The notes below the pieces were generated by a model. The model worked only from the letters and a program-made list of their open reading frames with translations, searched no databases and was not told where the DNA came from. The position numbers and the translations under genes are program-made. A stretch of DNA of 64,000 bases from contig NZ_CP069127.1 of the NCBI RefSeq assembly GCF_016811915.1, positions 4,129,001-4,193,000 of the forward strand, given 5' to 3'. This DNA is from Brevibacillus choshinensis. Lineage in GTDB: Bacteria > Bacillota > Bacilli > Brevibacillales > Brevibacillaceae. Of this stretch, positions 31,661 through 40,114 are shown piece by piece; the first letter of the stretch is position 1; each line of letters opens with the position of its first letter.

Positions 31661-34003
31661 ATGAAACATGCCTTTCTCGACAACAAGCCCATCCTGCTGC
31701 AACCCGAGACCTACAATCGCATACCGTTTTGGCGAATGGCAGCAAGGCAGGATCAGGTACGCTGTCCAGCCTGCGCATCGCCCTTGCGCCTGATTGCCGG
31801 GATCTCCTTTGAACCGTATTTCGCCCATCCAGAGGGAGTAGCTTGTCCGGCGACCGAGCAAGAGGACTCTCTCCCTCCTGAATGGCAGCAAGCTCAGGAA
31901 GAAGCGGCGGCAGCGGTGGCTCTCGTTTTGGAGGACAAGCCTACCGCTGAAGACGCGGAAGAAACCGAGATGATCGGTTCCTTTCGTCTGCCTAAAAAAC
32001 GGTCTATCGGAAGCAATGCTGCAGTACCGCCGCCTGCTCCGAAACCACCCATCTTCCGGAAAAGGCTGACGCCCAAAAAGAGCATTCAGCACCTCGCTGA
32101 ACAAAAGCGCAATGAAGTCCTGCACCCCGGACAACAGCTCGCCGTCCACACAACAGACGGTCCTCTGCTGATCCTGGCTGGCGCTGGCAGCGGCAAGACG
32201 CGCGTGATGACCGCGCGAACCGCTCACTTGATTCAGGATCTCGGCGTGGAGCCGAAAAAGATCATGGTCGTCACCTTTACGACCAAGGCAGCGGAGGAAA
32301 TTCGCCAGCGCATTGCCCGGCAGCTGCTGCCCAGCCAAGCGCGTGAGCTCGTGGCCGGCACCTTTCACAGCATTTTTTATCGCATGCTCTTGCATCACCA
32401 GCCTGCTCAGTGGGACCAACAGCGCCTTCTCAAAAAAGAATGGCAAAAGTGGCGTCTTCTGCGGGAAACAGGCGCTCTGCTCGGCCATGACGATCTGCTC
32501 TCCCTGAAAGAGAACGAAGCGCTGGATGCATTCGGCGTCGTCAGCCGCTGGAAAAACGAATACATCCTCCCGCATGATGCCGCGTATCGTGAGCCTGTGA
32601 GCGATACCGAACGCCAGGCACAGCAGCTGTACCCGCTCTACGAACAAGCCAAGAAAAAGCATAATTGGTTCGACTTTGACGACATGCTGATCGGCTGCTA
32701 TGAAATGCTGCGTGATGATCCAAGCCTTCTGGGTCGCTATCAGGAGCGAATCACCCACGTGATGATCGACGAGTTTCAGGATATCAACCGGATTCAATAC
32801 GAGACAGTCAAGCTGCTCGCTTCTCCCCAGAACAATCTGTGTGTCATCGGTGACGACGATCAGTCGATCTACGGATTTCGCGGCAGTGATCCACAGTACA
32901 TACTGGGCTTTACCAAAGATTTTCCCAATGCCCAAACGATTACGCTGGAGGTCAATTATCGCTCCCACTCCTCGATCGTCAGTCTTGGCTATTCATTGAT
33001 CGGCCACAACCGGGAACGCTGGGAAAAAGAATGCCGATCCTTTCACCGGGAAGAAGGCGACACGTACTTGTTCGAAGCGGAGGACGAGGAAGAACAAGCC
33101 TCGCGCATCGTCGATGAAATCATGCACCGCCGCGAGCAGGGCGCCGTGCTGGGGGAGTGCGCGATCCTGTATCGCACAAATGAATCGGCGCGGCCTATCC
33201 TGGAGCGTCTGAGCGAAGCAGGCATTCCCTTTCACTACACGCAGGAGGAAGACTCCTTTTATCAGCGGCAAACGGTACGCTGGACCCTTGCCTATCTGCG
33301 CCTTGCGTTGAATCCGGATGATACCGATTCACTCAAGGAAATCTTGCCCACTCTCTACATTTCTCATGAGATGTGGAACGCCTTGCGCAGCCAAGCGATT
33401 TTAGAGGATCTGCCCATCCTGCACGTCCTGCCGCAAATGACGCAGCTCAAGCCCTATCAGCGCAAGCATTTGCAGGCAGTGAAGGACATCCTCGCTTCCT
33501 GCCGCGAATGCTCGCCAGCCCAGGCATTGGAGCTGATTTTTGAGGACGGCAAGCTCCGTGAGTATTTAAAAAAGCGGGCAAAGAATCGCGAGGACGGAAA
33601 AGATCGCTGGAGCGACGAGCTGCAGCAGATCCTGGCTGCCGCGAAAAGGCATGTGACGGTTACCGACTTCCTCCAGTACATCGAGCAGATGGCAGTACGC
33701 GAAAAAGAGTGGCGCACACAGCGGCCACTCCCGGATGAAGCTGTTCATGTTTTAAGCATCCATCGGGCAAAAGGCTTGGAATATGACCACGTCTTTTTGC
33801 CGGATTTGGTCGAAGGCGCTCTGCCTCATGAATACACGCTGGACGAGCTGCGAAAAGGGGGCAGTGCCGCTCTCGAAGAAGAACGCAGACTCCTATACGT
33901 CGCGATTACCCGGGCCCGCCATAGCTTGTGCATCGGAATTCCCCGCGAGCGTTTCGGCAGAAAGACCAGGGTCTCCCGCTTCGTCGCCGAAATGGGCAGG
34001 TAG
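31661..34003 (+). CDS. yjcD: UvrD/Rep-family DNA helicase, YjcD-like
   Basis: 780 residues. Helicase motifs: GAGSGKT near 175, FTTKAAEEIR, GTFHS, DEFQD near 370, GDDDQSIYGFRG, NYRSH, LSIHRAKGLEYDHVF near 705 and ERRLLYVAITRAR. The N-terminal 45 residues include CPACASPLRLIAGISFEPYF and FAHP, a CoiA-like zinc region not found in UvrD or PcrA themselves, followed by a low-complexity linker. This matches B. subtilis YjcD, an accessory SF1A helicase. Its position near yjcF-H supports that. ATP-driven 3'-5' unwinding is expected. Confidence 0.9.
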   Translation: MKHAFLDNKPILLQPETYNRIPFWRMAARQDQVRCPACASPLRLIAGISFEPYFAHPEGVACPATEQEDSLPPEWQQAQEEAAAAVALVLEDKPTAEDAEETEMIGSFRLPKKRSIGSNAAVPPPAPKPPIFRKRLTPKKSIQHLAEQKRNEVLHPGQQLAVHTTDGPLLILAGAGSGKTRVMTARTAHLIQDLGVEPKKIMVVTFTTKAAEEIRQRIARQLLPSQARELVAGTFHSIFYRMLLHHQPAQWDQQRLLKKEWQKWRLLRETGALLGHDDLLSLKENEALDAFGVVSRWKNEYILPHDAAYREPVSDTERQAQQLYPLYEQAKKKHNWFDFDDMLIGCYEMLRDDPSLLGRYQERITHVMIDEFQDINRIQYETVKLLASPQNNLCVIGDDDQSIYGFRGSDPQYILGFTKDFPNAQTITLEVNYRSHSSIVSLGYSLIGHNRERWEKECRSFHREEGDTYLFEAEDEEEQASRIVDEIMHRREQGAVLGECAILYRTNESARPILERLSEAGIPFHYTQEEDSFYQRQTVRWTLAYLRLALNPDDTDSLKEILPTLYISHEMWNALRSQAILEDLPILHVLPQMTQLKPYQRKHLQAVKDILASCRECSPAQALELIFEDGKLREYLKKRAKNREDGKDRWSDELQQILAAAKRHVTVTDFLQYIEQMAVREKEWRTQRPLPDEAVHVLSIHRAKGLEYDHVFLPDLVEGALPHEYTLDELRKGGSAALEEERRLLYVAITRARHSLCIGIPRERFGRKTRVSRFVAEMGR

Positions 34004-34070
34004 GTACTGGAAGCCGCCACCCATATAAATCAAAAATTCTTCCATATTCGTAATCAATGGAAACATAAGA

Positions 34071-34124
34071 AACAGGCTCCCTTCCACACATTTAGGTACA
34101 GTGTGCGCGAAAGGCGAGCCTGTT
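34071..34124 (-). terminator. terminator of fabI
   Basis: AACAGGCTC (34071-34079) pairs with GAGCCTGTT (34116-34124), with an inner CACAC/GTGTG stem; on the minus strand it is followed by TTTCTT. Confidence 0.6.
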
Positions 34125-34140
34125 ATGCATGTATGAAGGA

Positions 34141-34923
34141 TTAACCGCCCATGATGCTGTAGCCTGCATCCACATGCAGAATTTCACCCGTAATTCCACG
34201 GGACAGGTGGCTGAACAGGAACAGTGCCGTATCCCCCACTTCGGATTGATCGATGGTACGGCGCAACGGTGCTTTTTCTTCAATCTCTTTCAGAACAGCG
34301 TTAAAATTCCGAATTCCTTTTGCGGCGAGTGTCCGTATCGGTCCTGCTGAGATGGCGTTGACCCGGATATTCTCTTTGCCCAGATCGTTTGCCAGATAGC
34401 GTACAGATGCATCCAGTGCAGCTTTCGCTACGCCCATGACGTTGTAATTGGGAACCGCGCGCTCACCGCCCAGATACGTCATCGTTACGATGCTGCCACC
34501 CTCTGTCATCAGCGGACGTGCGGCTCTGGCCACGGCTACCAGCGAGTAAGCACTGATGTCCTGCGCCAATGCGTACCCATCCCGGGACGTATTGACGTAC
34601 TCCCCTTCCAATTCCTCGGTCTTGGCAAAAGCGATGCAGTGAGCCAGTCCATGGATGACGCCGACCTGTTCCCGAATCACGGCAAATGCCGCTTCCACCT
34701 CTTCATCTTTCGTGACGTCACAATTGACCAGGAGAGATTCCTTGCCCAGCTTTGCAGACAGCTCGGCGACGTTTTCACGCAGACGCTCTCCCTGGTAGGT
34801 AAAGATCAGATTGGCACCTGCCTTGTGAAGTGATTGGGCGATTCCCCAAGCAATGCTGCGATGGTTAGCCACTCCCATGATTACGATGTTTTTGCCTTCC
34901 AGCAATGGATTCATAGCATGCAT
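34141..34923 (-). CDS. fabI: enoyl-ACP reductase (NADH), FabI
   Basis: 260 residues from ATG 34923; ATG 34914 would align with B. subtilis FabI (MNPLLEGKN) but is far from GGAAAGGGG. Motifs: NIVIMGVANHRSIAWGIA for the nucleotide, FTYQGERL, CDVTKD, the catalytic YNVMGVAKAAL with Tyr and Lys spaced by six, and NAISAGPIRTLAAKGI, DAGYSIMGG. It reduces enoyl-ACP in the last step of each fatty-acid elongation cycle and is the target of triclosan-type inhibitors. A TATAAT at 34948-34953 (minus) lies upstream. Confidence 0.96.
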   Translation of the reverse strand: MHAMNPLLEGKNIVIMGVANHRSIAWGIAQSLHKAGANLIFTYQGERLRENVAELSAKLGKESLLVNCDVTKDEEVEAAFAVIREQVGVIHGLAHCIAFAKTEELEGEYVNTSRDGYALAQDISAYSLVAVARAARPLMTEGGSIVTMTYLGGERAVPNYNVMGVAKAALDASVRYLANDLGKENIRVNAISAGPIRTLAAKGIRNFNAVLKEIEEKAPLRRTIDQSEVGDTALFLFSHLSRGITGEILHVDAGYSIMGG

Positions 34924-35004
34924 CGGCCCCTTTCCAACATATCCCACATTATAACCGATCTTGTCCTCGGTTACGAGAGAATGAAAAGGGGTTTTTCCGA
35001 CGCT

Positions 35005-35145
35005 CTATTCGCCGCCGAGGAAGGATTGTGTCGAAGCCTTCCACCACAACTCCTCCATCGGGTTGAGAGACGTCCCTGTTTCCGGGAATTCAGCCTGACC
35101 TTGTACGGATTCTTCCAAATGCTCTTGTCCTTGTGTGTGCTCCAT
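35005..35145 (-). CDS. possible 46-aa protein between fabI and zip
   Basis: ATG at 35145 (minus) to TAG at 35005; AAAGG lies rather far upstream. The sequence (EHTQGQEHLEESVQGQAEFP, then LNPMEELWWKASTQSF) has protein-like composition, acidic start and a tryptophan motif. No known family. It may be a small conserved gene or chance. Confidence 0.4.
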   Translation of the reverse strand: MEHTQGQEHLEESVQGQAEFPETGTSLNPMEELWWKASTQSFLGGE

Positions 35146-35224
35146 GGTGTCCACGCGCCTTTCTTTGCTTACTCTTTACTCTTGTGGTGTCATCTTGTCT
35201 TAGACTGGCAAAAGAAAAGGCAGT

Positions 35225-35947
35225 TTATGCATGGGAATGAGTGCTGGACAAATAGGCATTCAGCAGCATGTACACCAGGATTGCCCCAAAGAAGTACGCA
35301 CCGAGCTGCGAGCGTCTCGCATGCTGAATGTACGGGACGAGATGGCTGGCGGACACATACAGAAAAATACCCGTCGTCATCGCGAGCATCACGGGCGACC
35401 AAGAAGGCGGGAACATTCGCTCGACTGCCCCCATGCTGCATGCCCCGACAATCGTGGCGATTCCCAGTGACGTAGCGCCCCAGAACGCTTTTCGCCGGGA
35501 ACGAGTGGCTGCGAGGAGCAAAGAGGCGACTGTCACGCCATCCGGAATCTTGTGGAGCAGCATGGCAAGCAAAACCGACAAGCCTACTTCGGTATCCATG
35601 CGAAGGCTTGCAGTCAGGGATACCCCTTCGACAAAGGCGTGCAGCAAAAATCCTGTCAGGACACCGATCACACCTGTCGAACCCAGCTCCCCTCCCGCTT
35701 TTCCGATCATCTCAATGGCAAACAGAACCGCGAACCCTACGAGGACAAATGGCATCATCCTATGGTTTTCCTCAGCCAGAACATGCGGCATCAAATCCAG
35801 CAGCGTAATCGCCAAAAGCAGTCCTGCCCCCGCGCTGATCATGGCAAACAAGGCTTCCTCCGACCAAGCGCGCAAGCACAGCAGCAGTCCGCCAACGCTG
35901 CTGGCTGCCGCGGCGGAAAGCAAGATAATCCAAAAGACTGGAGACAT
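35225..35947 (-). CDS. ZIP-family metal transporter
   Basis: 240 residues from ATG 35947 (GAGGAGAGG at 8 nt). About seven or eight membrane helices. The paired metal-site helices are LLHAFVEGVSLTASL (HxxxEG) and LLHKIPDGVTVASLL (HKIPDG), the ZIP signature. Carries zinc or other divalent metal across the membrane; direction and metal are inferred from the family. Confidence 0.88.
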   Translation of the reverse strand: MSPVFWIILLSAAAASSVGGLLLCLRAWSEEALFAMISAGAGLLLAITLLDLMPHVLAEENHRMMPFVLVGFAVLFAIEMIGKAGGELGSTGVIGVLTGFLLHAFVEGVSLTASLRMDTEVGLSVLLAMLLHKIPDGVTVASLLLAATRSRRKAFWGATSLGIATIVGACSMGAVERMFPPSWSPVMLAMTTGIFLYVSASHLVPYIQHARRSQLGAYFFGAILVYMLLNAYLSSTHSHA

Positions 35948-36104
35948 CAAGCGGTCCTCTCCTCATCATGAGTGGATAGGTCCCTTCCATTGTACGCGCC
36001 TGTCCCGGTCATTATGAGTGCCTTCCCCGATTTGACAAAATACGCGAAACTGTCCAAAACAGACGAATTCTCACTAGTTTTTAGAACCTTTGTCGATTCT
36101 CTCT

Positions 36105-36144
36105 TTCCCGGTAAAAAATGGTGCTATAATGACTCCACCGGGAA
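36105..36144 (+). promoter_or_regulatory. promoter with flanking 8-bp inverted repeat
   Basis: TATAAT (36125-36130) sits between TTCCCGGT (36105-36112) and its exact complement ACCGGGAA (36137-36144). Binding to both halves would wrap the -10 region, suggesting autoregulation of the MerR-like gene downstream. Confidence 0.55.
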
Positions 36145-36173
36145 TACCGAGGGGAAAAAAGGAGTGATTCGGG

Positions 36174-36791
36174 ATGGATGTACAAGTTTGGATGGCTTCG
36201 AAAGAGGTAGCTGATCGCCTTGACGTGCATGTTCGTACTTTGCGCAACTGGCTGGACTTGTTCGTACCCGCAAATGAACGACTGAAAAATCCGCAGGGTC
36301 ACTATTTGATCAGTGAAAATGGCTTTACCGTATTGAAAGAAGTGAAGGAACGGAAAGATAGCGGGAACAGCTCCCTGCGCGAAATTCAGCGGCAGCTCAT
36401 CGATGAGGGTCGCATTCCCGAAGAAATGCTCCTGTCGGACGAGCTATCCTCCGTCGAGGAGACGGCCGTAACCCTTGCCTCCGCAAACAAGCTGGATCCT
36501 GGAGTGCGCGAAATGGAACGCAGCGTGCAAGATGCCCTCGTTCAGTTTCAAAATGAGCTAACTCAACTGACCAGTCTAGGTAACATGCAATCGACCATTC
36601 TGCAAAAGATTACGGACATAGAAGAGATGCAGGAATCCCTGCGTCTGGAAATTCGTCGGGTCACCTTTGAAATGGATCTGATGCAGCAGCGCCTGACTCG
36701 TCGCAAGGAACGGTACGCTCGCCACGAGCCGCGCTGGTCCCTGAATCCGTTCCGCTGGTTTACCCGCTCCGATCGTGCAGCCGAACATTAA
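36174..36791 (+). CDS. MerR-type HTH protein with coiled coil
   Basis: 205 residues. Residues 1-70 are a MerR-like winged HTH (VWMASKEVADRLDVHVRTLR, then NWLDLF, GHYLISENGFTVLKEVKERK). Residues about 105-185 are coiled coil with basic end (QQRLTRRKERYARHEP). This is the layout of RacA-like chromosome-anchoring proteins and of some phage-derived regulators. No effector domain, so DNA-binding with a dimerising coil is the best description. Single-gene unit. Confidence 0.7.
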   Translation: MDVQVWMASKEVADRLDVHVRTLRNWLDLFVPANERLKNPQGHYLISENGFTVLKEVKERKDSGNSSLREIQRQLIDEGRIPEEMLLSDELSSVEETAVTLASANKLDPGVREMERSVQDALVQFQNELTQLTSLGNMQSTILQKITDIEEMQESLRLEIRRVTFEMDLMQQRLTRRKERYARHEPRWSLNPFRWFTRSDRAAEH

Positions 36792-36823
36792 TAGGATAAG
36801 CAGTAGTCTCGCTCCTTTTCTTA

Positions 36824-36832
36824 TGCTATATT
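36824..36832 (+). promoter_or_regulatory. extended -10 promoter of the HD-GYP gene
   Basis: TGC followed by TATATT, the extended -10 pattern. It lies within the longer open frame, supporting the start at 36903. Confidence 0.45.
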
Positions 36833-36902
36833 GGTGCTAACAGAATTACCAGAAAATCAGGACGATTTACATTTCAACGAGAAAAGGACTGGGACTTTCG
36901 TC

Positions 36903-37991
36903 GTGAGAAAATTGCATATTTCCTCGGTTAAGCCGGGCGATGTCATTGCGAAAAGTGTTTTCCTCGAAAACGGGAATGTTCTACTGGGCATGGGTGTAGA
37001 ACTGTCTTCGCGATATATCGATCGGCTTGTTCAATTGGGTATCGACACCCTGTACATTCAAGACAAGCATACCGAGGATATCATCCCGGAAGACGTGATT
37101 CGCGATGAGACTCGAAAGGACGCCGTAGATGCGGTCTACAAGACCATGACGACCTTGATGGACCAACCACAGGTCAAGCGGCGCACTTCCCTGCCTGACT
37201 TTGGATCAACCTTTCAAAAGGTATTCCGGGAGATCATCACCGATTTGAGCAGACGGAGGGATGTGCTCGTAAACCTCTCCAATCTGCATGTGCTGGATGG
37301 ATATTTTTTTCACCACGCTGTGAATGTAGCGGTATTGGCCGGAGTCGTCGGGCTCGCCAAAGGGTACAACCAGCAGCAGCTGATGGAGCTCGGGATCGGC
37401 GCTCTCCTGTTTGACATCGGGATGACTCAAGTGCCCAAAGAGCTGTGGAATCGCAAAACGGAGCTAAGCGAAGAGGAGCGCAAGCGAGTTCAGTATCACA
37501 CGGAGGACGGCTTCAACATTTTACGCAGTCAGCACAACATCTCGGTCGTCTCCGCTCACTGCGCCCTGCAGCACCATGAACGCTATGATGGCTCCGGCTA
37601 TCCCCGTCAGCTCACAGACAAGAACATCCACGAGTACGCGCGCATCGTAGCGATTGCTGATGTCTACGACGCACTGGTCTCACCCCGTCCTTTTCGCAGC
37701 AGCTATTCGCCAAGCGATGCGACCGAGTATTTGTTTGCTACTGGCAATTCCTTCTTTGATCTGGACCTCCTAAAGGTGTTTTTGCAGCATGTGGCAATCT
37801 ATCCCGTGGCCTCTACCGTTCAGCTCAGCACGGGACATGTGGGAGTCGTGTCCAACGTAAATTCATTGGCGGTCAACCGACCGACTGTACGGATCCTGCA
37901 GGAGCCTGATGGATCGGCCGTCGCCTCTCCTTATGAAATAAACTTGTACGAAAAAGAATGGATGAGCATCACCATCGTGAAAACATTGTAA
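36903..37991 (+). CDS. HD-GYP domain protein with degenerate HD motif
   Basis: 362 residues from GTG 36903; upstream codons overlap the likely promoter. An N-terminal region (about 1-120; VRKLHISSVKPGDVIAKSVF) matches the DUF3391-like domain that precedes HD-GYP domains. The HD-GYP domain keeps FHHAVNVAVLAG and the GYP loop HERYDGSGYP, but the metal motif HDxGK reads FDIGMT, so one metal-binding histidine and a lysine are lost. It may bind cyclic di-GMP or act as a scaffold rather than hydrolyse it. Confidence 0.82.
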   Translation: MRKLHISSVKPGDVIAKSVFLENGNVLLGMGVELSSRYIDRLVQLGIDTLYIQDKHTEDIIPEDVIRDETRKDAVDAVYKTMTTLMDQPQVKRRTSLPDFGSTFQKVFREIITDLSRRRDVLVNLSNLHVLDGYFFHHAVNVAVLAGVVGLAKGYNQQQLMELGIGALLFDIGMTQVPKELWNRKTELSEEERKRVQYHTEDGFNILRSQHNISVVSAHCALQHHERYDGSGYPRQLTDKNIHEYARIVAIADVYDALVSPRPFRSSYSPSDATEYLFATGNSFFDLDLLKVFLQHVAIYPVASTVQLSTGHVGVVSNVNSLAVNRPTVRILQEPDGSAVASPYEINLYEKEWMSITIVKTL

Positions 37992-38115
37992 TACGATAAA
38001 CAAAAGAAGCTGGGGCGAGGGGGACTGACCCCGTAATGTGAGACAAATCAAAACACCTTCAAGAGAAAACAACCATGTCGTAAGATATGGGGACAACCTT
38101 GGAGGTGTTTTTGCG

Positions 38116-38433
38116 TTGGCAACAAGAGTTAGTTATCCCGTAGAAATTAAAATGAAAGCAATTGAAATGCGTCTTGCAGGCGTCACCAAAAAGCAGATCA
38201 TGCAAGAACTAAATATAAAAAATAAGACCCAAATTCAACAGTGGATGCGCTGGTATCGTAGTGGAGACGTTCATCGTCTTCAGCAACCTGTAGGAAAGCA
38301 ATACAGTTTTGGAAGAGGGCCGATGTACGATTCTGAACTGGAACAGGTCAAAGCAGAGAATCGTTTTCTAAAACAACAACTGGACGTTCTAAAAAAGTTA
38401 GAGGAGTGGGAAAGGAGGTGTCACCAGAAGTAA
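38116..38433 (+). CDS. IS3-family transposase OrfA
   Basis: 105 residues from TTG 38116, with TTGGAGGTG upstream; the longer frame from 38038 covers the terminal repeat. HTH: EIKMKAIEMRLAGVTKKQIM then NIKNKTQIQQWMRWY, followed by a leucine zipper (SELEQVKAENRFLKQQLDVL). The heptamer A-AAA-AAG at 38391-38397 in frame CTA AAA AAG allows a -1 shift into OrfB, making the OrfAB transposase. Confidence 0.88.
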   Translation: MATRVSYPVEIKMKAIEMRLAGVTKKQIMQELNIKNKTQIQQWMRWYRSGDVHRLQQPVGKQYSFGRGPMYDSELEQVKAENRFLKQQLDVLKKLEEWERRCHQK

Positions 38434-39260
38434 TCGTTCCTTGGATGGAGTCCATTCGTGGGCAAGTAAGTGTGAGCCAAGCTTGCGCGTGGCTTGGTAT
38501 CCCTCGTTCTACCTACTACCGTTGGAAAGCTGCATACGGGAAAAGAAACGAGGATCTCGTTGTGGGAAAGATTCGGCAATTATGTATTCAACATAAGTTC
38601 CGTTATGGGTATAGAAAGATTACAGCTCTGATGCGAGCTGAGATGTCTATTAATCATAAACGAGTACAACGTATCATGCAGCGTGAACAACTACAATGCC
38701 GAGTGAAGGTGAAGAAACGCAAGACAACAGGTCAACCTTCTTATGTAGCAGATCATCTCCTGCTGCGACAATTTCAAGCAAGTGCCCCAATGCAGAAATT
38801 AGTGACCGACATTACTTATTTACCTTACGGAAGTAAACTTTTATATTTATCGAGCATCATGGACTTGTACAACGGTGAGATTGTGGCATACAGTATTTCT
38901 GACAAGCAAGACACATCGTTAGTCCTCGATACGCTATATCAACTGCCAGACCAACCTGGAATGATGCTTCATAGCGATCAGGGCAGCGTGTATACGTCTC
39001 AGGCGTATCAAGCAGCAGTAAAGGGAAAAGGCATTACCATGAGCATGTCCCGTAAGGGTACGCCCGCTGATAATGCCCCCATCGAGTCGTTTCATTCCAC
39101 ACTAAAGTCTGAAACGTTCTATCTCGATAATTTTATCTGTACGACGACGGCCATCGTTGTACAGATTGTCCAAAACTACATTCATTACTATAACTCAATT
39201 CGCATTCAAACGAAACTAAACAACCAGTCACCGATTCAATTTCGGCAACTGGCTACTTAA
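38406..39260 (+). CDS. IS3-family transposase OrfB (DDE integrase)
   Basis: 284 residues in the -1 frame relative to OrfA, made mainly by frameshifting at 38391-38397. HTH_21-like start (SVSQACAWLGIPRSTYYRWK), then the catalytic triad: D in KLVTDITYLPYG, D in MLHSDQGSVYTSQAY, E in PADNAPIESFHSTLK. K/R-rich YGYRKITALMRAE is typical of the family. All three acidic residues are present. Confidence 0.92.
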   Translation: MGKEVSPEVIVPWMESIRGQVSVSQACAWLGIPRSTYYRWKAAYGKRNEDLVVGKIRQLCIQHKFRYGYRKITALMRAEMSINHKRVQRIMQREQLQCRVKVKKRKTTGQPSYVADHLLLRQFQASAPMQKLVTDITYLPYGSKLLYLSSIMDLYNGEIVAYSISDKQDTSLVLDTLYQLPDQPGMMLHSDQGSVYTSQAYQAAVKGKGITMSMSRKGTPADNAPIESFHSTLKSETFYLDNFICTTTAIVVQIVQNYIHYYNSIRIQTKLNNQSPIQFRQLAT

Positions 39261-39345
39261 ATGGCTAAGGTGTTTTGATCCCTGTCCTACGGACGGGGGT
39301 CAGTCCCAGCGGCGTCCCAGCTTTTCCTGCTCCTTTATCGCATCC

Positions 39346-40020
39346 TTACTCCGCATGAGCTTGATCGTGACGGCTGCGCTGCCAATAGCCGAGCACGAGC
39401 ACGAGCGCCACGAGGATAAGCTTGATCACCGTTTCAAGACCTGCCCACTTCAAGAGCCAGTCCGCGATTACCTCTTCATTGGTGATCATATTCGCCGCTG
39501 CCCATGCCAGGACAGCAGAGCCCAGATAGACGAGCCAGGTATACCGCTCCATCGCTTTGAGGATCAGCTGGCTCCCAAAAACCATGAGCGGGATACTGAT
39601 GATGAGACCGAGCACGATCAGCACGATATTGCCGTTCGCTGCCCCTGCGATGGCGAGGACATTGTCCAGCCCCATCATGACGTCCGCCACCACGATCGTT
39701 TTGACAGCTTGCACCATGTCATCACTGGATTCGATCTGATTGTCTTCATCCTCTTCCTTCAACAGTTTGTAGCTGATCCAGAGCAATACGAGGCCGCCCA
39801 CCAGATACAAATACGGGATCTTTAGCAGGTAAACAGCCAGCACGGTCGCGATCACGCGCACAATGACGGCGAGAAAGGTTCCCCAGAGGATCGCTTTTTT
39901 CCGCTGTGCAAAAGCCAGCTTCCGGCAGGCGATCGCAATCACTACCGCATTGTCGCCGCTGAGCACGATATTGATCGTAATGATGACCAGCAAGGATGAG
40001 AAGAACGCTGAATCGAACAT
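39346..40020 (-). CDS. TerC-family membrane protein, YjbE-like
   Basis: 224 residues from ATG 40020 (GGAGGAG upstream). Seven membrane helices. Motifs: NIVLSGDNAVVIAIACRKL with acidic intramembrane residue and VVADVMMGLDNVLAIAGAA, the paired TerC motifs; closest in layout to YjbE. Family members export manganese or other metals, often to metallate secreted enzymes. Upstream leader is only about 90 nt, too short for a yybP-ykoY riboswitch. Confidence 0.9.
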   Translation of the reverse strand: MFDSAFFSSLLVIITINIVLSGDNAVVIAIACRKLAFAQRKKAILWGTFLAVIVRVIATVLAVYLLKIPYLYLVGGLVLLWISYKLLKEEDEDNQIESSDDMVQAVKTIVVADVMMGLDNVLAIAGAANGNIVLIVLGLIISIPLMVFGSQLILKAMERYTWLVYLGSAVLAWAAANMITNEEVIADWLLKWAGLETVIKLILVALVLVLGYWQRSRHDQAHAE

Positions 40021-40114
40021 GGAAATCTCCTCCAAAACAAACCCTTCCGCCCCTGCCAAAGGCTTGTTGTCCTTCTCGTAATTCAGTATGATGGTAAGGA
40101 GGAGGGTTGTCGAA

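Larger units (their letters stand above)
38021..39307 (+). mobile_element. IS3-family (IS150-group) insertion sequence
   Basis: About 1287 bp with terminal inverted repeats: GGGACTGACCCC at 38021-38032 and its complement GGGGTCAGTCCC at 39296-39307, continuing as ATCAAAACACCTT near both ends after a 16-18 nt gap. It holds two overlapping transposase frames joined by an AAAAAAG slippage site. No clear target duplication; AG on each side at most. It appears intact and may still move. Confidence 0.9.
38007..39323. terminator. terminator split by the IS insertion
   Basis: AAGCTGGGGCG (38007-38017) and CGTCCCAGCTT (39313-39323) are complementary over 11 bp with one G-T pair and flank the IS directly; TTCC follows on the right and TTCTTTTG on the left (minus). 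Without the insertion they would form a bidirectional terminator between the HD-GYP and TerC genes. Confidence 0.6.

Noticed and set aside
31643..32968. 441-codon minus-strand open frame
   Set aside because: Antisense to the YjcD-like helicase, whose motifs are unmistakable; no ribosome-binding site or motif in the shadow.
39355..39825. 156-codon plus-strand frame rich in histidine and aspartate
   Set aside because: Shadow of the TerC gene; its composition comes from the complement of membrane-helix codons.
40021..40114. Manganese (yybP-ykoY) riboswitch before the TerC gene
   Set aside because: The intergenic space is about 90 nt and holds the opposite gene's promoter; the riboswitch core is not seen.
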